From: JAVBMB01 sp031552995
GTDB taxonomy: Bacteria > Bacillota > Clostridia > Oscillospirales > Butyricicoccaceae
Direction: 5' to 3'
Length of the DNA stretch: 8,652 nucleotides
Assembly (NCBI GenBank): GCA_031552995.1
Contig: JAVBMB010000083.1
Coordinates: forward strand, 1 to 8,652
The notes under the pieces were generated by a model. That model saw only the letters and a program-made list of their open reading frames with translations, was not told where the DNA came from and ran no database searches. The position numbers were made by a program, and so were the translations under genes. Position 1 is the first letter of the stretch, and every line of letters starts with the position of its first letter. Of this stretch, positions 4,760 through 8,652 are shown one piece after another.

Positions 4760-7283
4760 TACGATCTATATGGCAATCCCTCTTGCCGCCACGCTATGCA
4801 ACCTGTTTTTGCTGCTGACGCTGCTTACAGCGCGCCAGACAAAGCTTGTCCGCGCGTTTATCGCGCTTGTCTCGGCATGCATTTTGTGGACAGGCGGCTC
4901 ATTCCTGCGCAGAATTATGTTCTACCCCGGTGAAGTGTTCTGGTATCTTATCTCGGTCTCGGGCATACTGCTCATCCCGTTCCTGGCCTATTTATTTATC
5001 TATCACTTCACAAACCAAAACGGCACTGTGTTGCGCAATATATTCTTCGGTGCCACGGTCGCAATGATTGTCGCCAACATGTTTGGCTTATTCATTACAA
5101 ACACGAGGCAGTTCAACCCCGCTACTGGCGTTTTGGAGACAACATTTTCAGTTACATGGGCGTTTTTTATCTGCGCCGTTGTCGGCATATTTATGCTGGT
5201 GCTTATCGCGGTTATAATCACGCGAACAGTCCGCACCGGCGCTATGCCCCTGTCTGCTTTTGCGCCGTTCTTTGCCGGTATATGCATAATGTTTGTCGGC
5301 GTCATGCTTGGCGCGCTTCCCGGCATCGGGCAAATCCCTGTCGACACGCTCGGCTGTATGCTAAACGCTGTCTGTCTGTATTGCATGCTGTACAAAAAAC
5401 GTGCGTTCACACTTACGCAATTTGCCTCAACCTACTCTACATATCTCGTCTCGCTTATCCTCACGGTCATTGTCCTCACCACCTCGTTTGGCGGCATAAA
5501 CTATATCCGCGGCAGGTTTTTCGAGACACTTTCAAACGACAAATGGACAATGCTCGTCGCCATATGTTTTTCATGCGCATCCATAATAATATTCTCGCTG
5601 CTAAATCGCATGTTCAACAGCCTGTTTGTGCGCGGGCATCTCGAGAAGGATTCCGAGCTCAAGCGTTTCAGCGCCGCGATAAACAAAACTCTCAACACAA
5701 GCGATATCGTCGCGGTGTTCTGTGATGTGCTGCAGCGCAATGTCGACGCGCAGTCGGCGTATATCTGCATATACAACAAAAAAGAGGAATGCTATAACGT
5801 CCTTGGCAGCACCGACCAACTGGCGTCGCGTCAGATGAAGATTCGCAAATCAAGCCCGCTGGTCACATGGCTCGAAGCAAACGAATCTGCGATACTGTAC
5901 AAGGATTTCAAGCGTACCGTAAATTACAAGGCAATGTGGGAGGAAGAAAAGGCCCAGTTCGAAAAGCTGCAAGTCAACCTAATCCTGCCCATCGTTTCCG
6001 AGCACGAGTTAACCGGCCTTTCGCTGTTCTCGCACAAGAACAAGGGTCGCGGATATTCATATTCCGAAATATCCTTCCTCGAATCCGTGGCAACAATTGC
6101 CGCTATATCGATGAAAAACGCCCATCTGTACGAAACACTCCAGCTCGAAGCGCAGACAGACCATCTCACCGGCCTGCTCAACCGAAAAAGCTTTATCGAG
6201 CGCTTTGAGCGCGATTTCGAGACAAGCAAAAGCTGCGGCATCTCGATGGTGCTCATAAGCCTCGACGATTTCAAGCTGTTCAACGAGCTATACGGCAACC
6301 ATGAAGGGGATATGATGCTGCGGCAATTCGGGCGCATCTTATCCGGCATTATGGGCCCCTACGGCGTTATCTCACGCTTCAGCGGCAAAGAGTTCGCTAT
6401 ATCACTTCCGATGCGTGATTCGATGATGACAAAAGAGCTGACGCTGGCCGTTAAGCGCGACCTTGACGAGTATCTGTCCAGCTCGGGCGCAAACCTGCGC
6501 AAGTTCCTGACATTCAGCGCCGGGATATGCAGCTATCCGGTCGCGGCATCCGGCCCCAGCGAGCTGATTACAAACACAAATATGGCCGTCTACTCGGCCA
6601 AGCGCAACGGCAAGAATAAAATTGTTATCTACACGCGCGAGATGCCGGCTGAAAATGGTCCTCCCGACACAGGCGAGCGTGCAGTCATCACCATGCAGGA
6701 GTATGCGTCTACCATATTCGCGCTCACAGCGGCTATCGACGCCAAGGACCACTATACATTCAGCCACTCAAATGCCGTCTCAGAGTACGCCACCGTGCTC
6801 GCGCAGGCAATCGGGCTTGACCAGGAGCACATAGAAATTATCCGCCAGGCCGGCCTGCTGCACGACATCGGCAAGATAGGCATACCTGAGACAATCCTGT
6901 CAAAAACAACATTGCTTTCGCCGGACGAATACGAGACAATGAAGTCGCATGTCGAGCTATCTATCGCTATAATACGTCATATCCCGGCTCTCGACTATGT
7001 CATCCCCAGCGCGATATCTCATCACGAGCGCTGGGACGGCCGCGGTTATCCGCGCGGCATCAGCGGTGAGACAATCCCGATAGGTGGCCGTGTGCTCGCG
7101 ATATGTGACAGCTTCGACGCGATGGTCTCACGCCGTCCTTACAAATCCTCACGCTCGATTGACGAATCGCTGCTGGAGATGGAGAAGAACCTCGGCACCC
7201 AGTTCGACCCGATCATCGGCCGCGCATTTATTGACCTTGTCCGCTCGGGAGTCATAAATCCGCAGTCGTCGATGCTTGTCTGA
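4749..7283 (+). CDS. Membrane sensor with GAF, degenerate GGDEF and HD-GYP domains (c-di-GMP phosphodiesterase)
   Basis: An 844-residue protein. Order: about nine transmembrane helices (within 4-286, the first seven resembling the 7TM module of some histidine kinases), a GAF-like domain (about 310-458), GGDEF (about 462-625) and HD-GYP (about 655-840). The HD-GYP domain is intact: HS near its start, HDIGK (705-709), HHERWDGRGYP (758-768) and a D-x-FDAM motif, as in active c-di-GMP hydrolases. The GGDEF domain looks catalytically dead: the signature is SGKEF (545-549) and the first metal-binding Asp of D-x-D-x-F-K is Ser504, while Asn512 and Asp521 remain. It may bind GTP and regulate the HD-GYP, as known for other degenerate GGDEF domains. 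The start was set at 4749, not the in-frame ATG at 4698, because AGAAAGGGGG lies 8-9 nt before it and the protein then begins at the first helix. It overlaps the GH3 gene by 11 bp and is the last gene before the terminator at 7332. The input signal is unknown; a membrane or lipid-linked cue is inferred from the operon. Confidence 0.93.
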   Translation: MWSDTIYMAIPLAATLCNLFLLLTLLTARQTKLVRAFIALVSACILWTGGSFLRRIMFYPGEVFWYLISVSGILLIPFLAYLFIYHFTNQNGTVLRNIFFGATVAMIVANMFGLFITNTRQFNPATGVLETTFSVTWAFFICAVVGIFMLVLIAVIITRTVRTGAMPLSAFAPFFAGICIMFVGVMLGALPGIGQIPVDTLGCMLNAVCLYCMLYKKRAFTLTQFASTYSTYLVSLILTVIVLTTSFGGINYIRGRFFETLSNDKWTMLVAICFSCASIIIFSLLNRMFNSLFVRGHLEKDSELKRFSAAINKTLNTSDIVAVFCDVLQRNVDAQSAYICIYNKKEECYNVLGSTDQLASRQMKIRKSSPLVTWLEANESAILYKDFKRTVNYKAMWEEEKAQFEKLQVNLILPIVSEHELTGLSLFSHKNKGRGYSYSEISFLESVATIAAISMKNAHLYETLQLEAQTDHLTGLLNRKSFIERFERDFETSKSCGISMVLISLDDFKLFNELYGNHEGDMMLRQFGRILSGIMGPYGVISRFSGKEFAISLPMRDSMMTKELTLAVKRDLDEYLSSSGANLRKFLTFSAGICSYPVAASGPSELITNTNMAVYSAKRNGKNKIVIYTREMPAENGPPDTGERAVITMQEYASTIFALTAAIDAKDHYTFSHSNAVSEYATVLAQAIGLDQEHIEIIRQAGLLHDIGKIGIPETILSKTTLLSPDEYETMKSHVELSIAIIRHIPALDYVIPSAISHHERWDGRGYPRGISGETIPIGGRVLAICDSFDAMVSRRPYKSSRSIDESLLEMEKNLGTQFDPIIGRAFIDLVRSGVINPQSSMLV

Positions 7284-7331
7284 TTTGGCGGTATATATAT
7301 TAAAAAAGAGCTTCCTTAGTGGACGTGATAT

Positions 7332-7368
7332 AAAAAAGGTTTGAGATTATACACTCAAACCTTTTTTT
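7332..7368 (+). terminator. Operon terminator, possibly bidirectional
   Basis: Stem GGTTTGAG/CTCAAACC (7338-7345 with 7354-7361), extended by A-T pairs, with an 8-nt loop, followed by seven T's (7362-7368). It lies about 50 bp after the HD-GYP stop. A-runs on the left side (7332-7337) give T's on the - strand, so it can also end the leftward remnant gene, whose stop codon lies in the loop. Confidence 0.9.
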
Positions 7369-7596
7369 GTGCATTCAGGCAAAAGGGGTTCATACATCAT
7401 AATCGCATGATTTTCAATAATAAGCTCATCGTCAACAAGGTTGTATGACAAATCGTTTTTTTCTATATATCAAATTATACCTCGTATATCCTCCCCATGC
7501 TTCACGTTGGATAACATGTTCTTTCTCATATACTTCATAGGTATATTCCAACGGCTTGTCAGACATCCATAAACCATTTATATCACACTCCCGCAT
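7347..7596 (-). pseudogene. Frameshifted remnant of a small gene
   Basis: Read leftward from the ATG at 7594-7596, a coding-like frame starts MRECDINGLWMSDKPLEY and runs to an A7 homopolymer (7456-7462). The frame then hits a stop at 7432. Removing one A joins it to a second frame, NDLSYNLVDDELIIENHAIM and onward, ending at TAA 7347-7349 inside the terminator loop. The repaired product would be about 82 residues, rich in aromatic and acidic residues with a beta-like pattern; I do not recognise the family. There is no good ribosome site at 7596, and the open frame further upstream (to an ATG at 7656) only translates the tRNA terminator hairpin, so the 5' end is probably lost too. Alternatives: a sequencing error in the A-run, or a +1 frameshift in vivo. 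The continuity of coding character across the shift is my main evidence. Confidence 0.55.
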
Positions 7597-7606
7597 CTTA
7601 GGTGTC

Positions 7607-7647
7607 AAAAAAATCAAGCCCGCGCTATTACTCCAGCGCAGGCTTGA
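7607..7647 (-). terminator. Rho-independent terminator of tRNA-Met/Ile2
   Basis: On the - strand, a 12-pair stem with one mismatch (7614-7626 with 7635-7647, 8-nt loop) is followed by a run of seven T's (A's at 7607-7613). It begins 8 nt after the encoded CCA of the tRNA. Confidence 0.92.
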
Positions 7648-7655
7648 CATGTGCA

Positions 7656-7732
7656 TGGTGGGCCCTCAGGGACTCGAACCCGGGACCGTCCGGTTATGAG
7701 CCGGATGCTCTAACCAACTGAGCTAAGGGCCC
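7656..7732 (-). tRNA. tRNA with CAT anticodon (elongator Met, or Ile2)
   Basis: 77 nt including an encoded CCA (7656-7658). The acceptor pairs GGGCCCT with AGGGCCC, discriminator A. The D-arm is GCTC/GAGC. The anticodon arm TCCGG-CTCATAA-CCGGA gives CAT. The T-loop is TTCGAGT. A CAT anticodon can be elongator Met, or Ile2 where lysidine modification reads AUA; the sequence alone does not settle it. It is not the initiator type, as it lacks the usual mismatched first acceptor pair. One odd point is a C-T mismatch at the second pair of the T-stem. Confidence 0.93.
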
Positions 7733-7765
7733 TCAAACAATCCGCCCACAAAGGCGGCGAATATT

Positions 7766-7794
7766 ATTATACCTCATCATGCGAAAAAACGCAA
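7766..7794 (-). promoter_or_regulatory. Strong sigma-A promoter of the CAT tRNA
   Basis: On the - strand: -35 TTGCGT (7789-7794), a 17-bp spacer and consensus -10 TATAAT (7766-7771). The expected start is near 7759, giving a leader of about 27 nt that contains a small CCGCC/GGCGG hairpin before the tRNA. This makes the CAT tRNA independent of the upstream 5S/tRNA cluster, which is separated by its own hairpin. Confidence 0.85.
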
Positions 7795-7817
7795 TAGATT
7801 TCACTCATTTTTTCGCA
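7780..7817. repeat. 10-bp inverted repeat overlapping the CAT-tRNA promoter
   Basis: TGCGAAAAAA (7780-7789) and its exact complement TTTTTTCGCA (7808-7817) are separated by 18 bp. They flank and overlap the -35 box of the tRNA promoter. Possibly a protein-binding site or an up-element-like A-tract; function not shown. Confidence 0.5.
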
Positions 7818-7827
7818 AAAAGCGGCG

Positions 7828-7839
7828 TGCCGATCGGCA
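7828..7839. repeat. 12-bp perfect palindrome
   Basis: TGCCGATCGGCA is a perfect palindrome upstream of the CAT-tRNA promoter. It is the right size for a dimeric regulator but occurs once, with no gene nearby to assign. Confidence 0.35.
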
Positions 7840-8026
7840 TATATTTCAGTGTAGAAGCTCAAATGGTGACACAGTGCCGCAGCAACCGAACACCCCCAAA
7901 TGCACTGCCTGCCACCGCCTCACAATCTGTTCGCATCCTCACGCACTTCAAACACGGTATTTGAAGCGAGACAAAACCCGCGCGGCGGCCTTGCTGCGCC
8001 TCCCCTATAAATCGTCAGGCAAATAT
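7840..8026. other. Intergenic spacer, no gene supported
   Basis: Lies between the 5S/tRNA cluster terminator and the upstream region of the CAT-tRNA promoter. Short + strand frames here have no ribosome site or coding character and run into RNA genes. I see no further RNA fold. Confidence 0.55.
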
Positions 8027-8058
8027 ACAAGCCCGGACACTAATGCGTCCGGGCTTGT
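8027..8058 (-). terminator. Hairpin ending the 5S/tRNA cluster
   Basis: A perfect 12-bp GC-rich stem (8027-8038 with 8047-8058, 8-nt loop) begins 3 nt past the CCA of tRNA-Asn. On the - strand the stem is followed by a weak T-rich tail (ATATTTG), so it is a less classic terminator than the others. Confidence 0.7.
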
Positions 8059-8060
8059 TC

Positions 8061-8136
8061 TGGCTCCCCAAGTTGGACTCGAACCAACGACCCTGCGGTT
8101 AACAGCCGCATGCTCTACCGACTGAGCTATTGAGGA
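8061..8136 (-). tRNA. tRNA-Asn(GTT)
   Basis: 76 nt including an encoded CCA (8061-8063). The acceptor pairs TCCTCAA with TTGGGGA (one G-U), discriminator G. The anticodon loop CTGTTAA gives GTT. The T-loop is TTCGAGT. Last gene of the leftward 5S-containing cluster. Confidence 0.96.
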
Positions 8137-8143
8137 AAATGTT

Positions 8144-8190
8144 CAGCAATACGACAAGGCGCCGTATTGCTGTCGTGCCACAGTTGGCAC
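8144..8190 (-). other. Two tandem stems between 5S rRNA and tRNA-Asn
   Basis: A perfect 10-bp stem CAGCAATACG/CGTATTGCTG (8144-8153 with 8163-8172) and a 6-bp stem GTGCCA/TGGCAC (8175-8180 with 8185-8190). Neither has a T-tail on the - strand, so they look like rRNA/tRNA precursor processing stems rather than terminators. Confidence 0.5.
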
Positions 8191-8196
8191 ATTTGT

Positions 8197-8311
8197 GTAG
8201 GCATTACCTATTTTCCCGGGCCGTCACCAGCCAAGTATCGTCGGCACATGCGAGCTTAACTTCCGTGTTCGATATGGGAACGGGTGGACCCTCGCCGTAC
8301 TCAACACCTAC
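8197..8311 (-). rRNA. rrf: 5S ribosomal RNA
   Basis: On the - strand the conserved 5S core is clear: CACCCGTTCCCATATCGAAC, then ACGGAAGTTAAGCTC and TACTTGG. The ends pair as helix I (GTAGG at the 5' end with CCTAC at the 3' end), giving about 115 nt, close to the usual 117; ends may be off by a few bases. It sits between tRNA-Glu and tRNA-Asn, with no 23S rRNA in view. Confidence 0.95.
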
Positions 8312-8349
8312 TATATATTGTTCACGCGCCTTAGCGTGGAAAGACAAAA

Positions 8350-8424
8350 TGGTGACCCGTAGGAGAATCGAACTCCTGTTTGCGGCGTGAGAGGCCGCCG
8401 TCTTGACCGCTTGACCAACGGGCC
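8350..8424 (-). tRNA. tRNA-Glu(CTC)
   Basis: 75 nt including an encoded CCA (8350-8352). The acceptor pairs GGCCCGT with ACGGGTC, discriminator A. The anticodon arm GCGGC-CTCTCAC-GCCGC gives CTC. The T-arm AGGAG-TTCGATT-CTCCT is intact. It is only 3 nt from tRNA-Lys and about 38 nt ahead of 5S; that gap carries a small CACGC/GCGTG stem. Confidence 0.94.
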
Positions 8425-8427
8425 ATC

Positions 8428-8503
8428 TGGTACACCTTCAGGGGCTCGAACCCTGGACACCCTGATTAAGAGTCAGGTGCTCTACCAACTGAGCTAAAGG
8501 TGC
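8428..8503 (-). tRNA. tRNA-Lys(CTT)
   Basis: 76 nt including an encoded CCA (8428-8430). The acceptor pairs GCACCTT with AAGGTGT (G-U at the first pair), discriminator A. The anticodon loop CTCTTAA gives CTT. The T-arm is CAGGG-TTCGAGC-CCCTG. First visible member of the leftward cluster; its promoter is not evident in the 149 bases to the right edge. Confidence 0.95.
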
Positions 8504-8652
8504 TTATTCATACACCTACTGAGGAGCAGGACATAAAAAACTGAACAAGAGTAGAGGCAAGCAGTTGAGGTTGCCCAATAATCTGTTTGGAATGCATAAC
8601 CCATGTGGAGGCAAAACTGCCCTTGCAGGGTGCAAAACAAACATATCAGGTC
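8504..8652. other. Upstream flank of the tRNA-Lys cluster
   Basis: I see no gene here. There is no recognisable 23S 3' end and no convincing promoter for the leftward cluster. A CCCT-TGC-AGGG hairpin (8620-8630) between two GCAAAAC repeats (about 8611-8638) is the only structure noticed. Confidence 0.45.

Noticed and set aside
7779..7964. 61-residue + strand frame
   Set aside because: It overlaps the tRNA promoter and inverted repeats, lacks a ribosome site, and has no protein-like pattern.
7874..8390. Two + strand frames over tRNA-Asn, 5S and tRNA-Glu
   Set aside because: They are antisense to stable RNA genes; their residues simply translate the reverse of tRNA T-arms and the 5S core.
8504..8652. 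3' end of a 23S rRNA upstream of tRNA-Lys
   Set aside because: I looked on the - strand for the conserved terminal 23S sequence and saw no match.
1..8652. CRISPR array or long tandem repeat
   Set aside because: No regularly spaced direct repeats were seen on either strand.

Overview
The window looks like a chromosomal segment from a low-to-mid GC Firmicute, most likely a clostridial/Oscillospiraceae-type bacterium. The basis is a clostridial-style large serine recombinase, a DegV protein, encoded CCA ends on every tRNA, sigma-A-type promoters with 17-bp spacers, and many U-tailed hairpin terminators. The taxonomic call is inference only; no 16S is present.

Layout. (1) 1-956, + strand: the C-terminal ~318 residues of a large serine recombinase whose N-terminus lies off the left edge. 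It is probably the edge of an integrated element, since a tRNA-Ser(GGA) on the - strand (1022-1113), with its own promoter and terminator, lies just beyond it. (2) 1114-1673: an AT-rich gap holding the tRNA-Ser promoter (-), a promoter for the following operon (+) and several dyad symmetries. (3) 1674-7283, + strand: a tight, overlapping four-gene operon. It encodes a DegV/FakB-like fatty-acid-binding protein, an ICMT/PEMT-fold integral membrane protein, a GH3-family (auxin-conjugase-like) acyl-adenylating enzyme, and a nine-helix membrane sensor with GAF, degenerate GGDEF and intact HD-GYP domains. The operon ends at a strong terminator (7332-7368). (4) 7347-7596, - strand: a broken small gene, frameshifted in an A7 run, whose end lies inside the operon terminator. 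(5) 7607-8503, - strand: a stable-RNA region with tRNA-Met/Ile2(CAT) on its own promoter, and a Lys(CTT)-Glu(CTC)-5S rRNA-Asn(GTT) cluster ending at a 12-bp hairpin. No 23S or 16S end is visible within the 149 bases beyond tRNA-Lys.

How it may work together. The four-gene operon joins fatty-acid binding, a membrane methyltransferase-like protein, carboxylate activation and c-di-GMP hydrolysis. Overlapping or abutting reading frames imply coordinated translation. My best guess at a novel system is a lipid or acyl-conjugate pathway wired to a membrane c-di-GMP phosphodiesterase. The membership and overlaps are seen in the sequence; the shared function is inference. Several members carry departures from family motifs: Gln for Asp and Tyr for His in DegV, an altered P-loop in the GH3 protein, and Ser and Lys at GGDEF metal positions. 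This suggests a specialised or divergent set.
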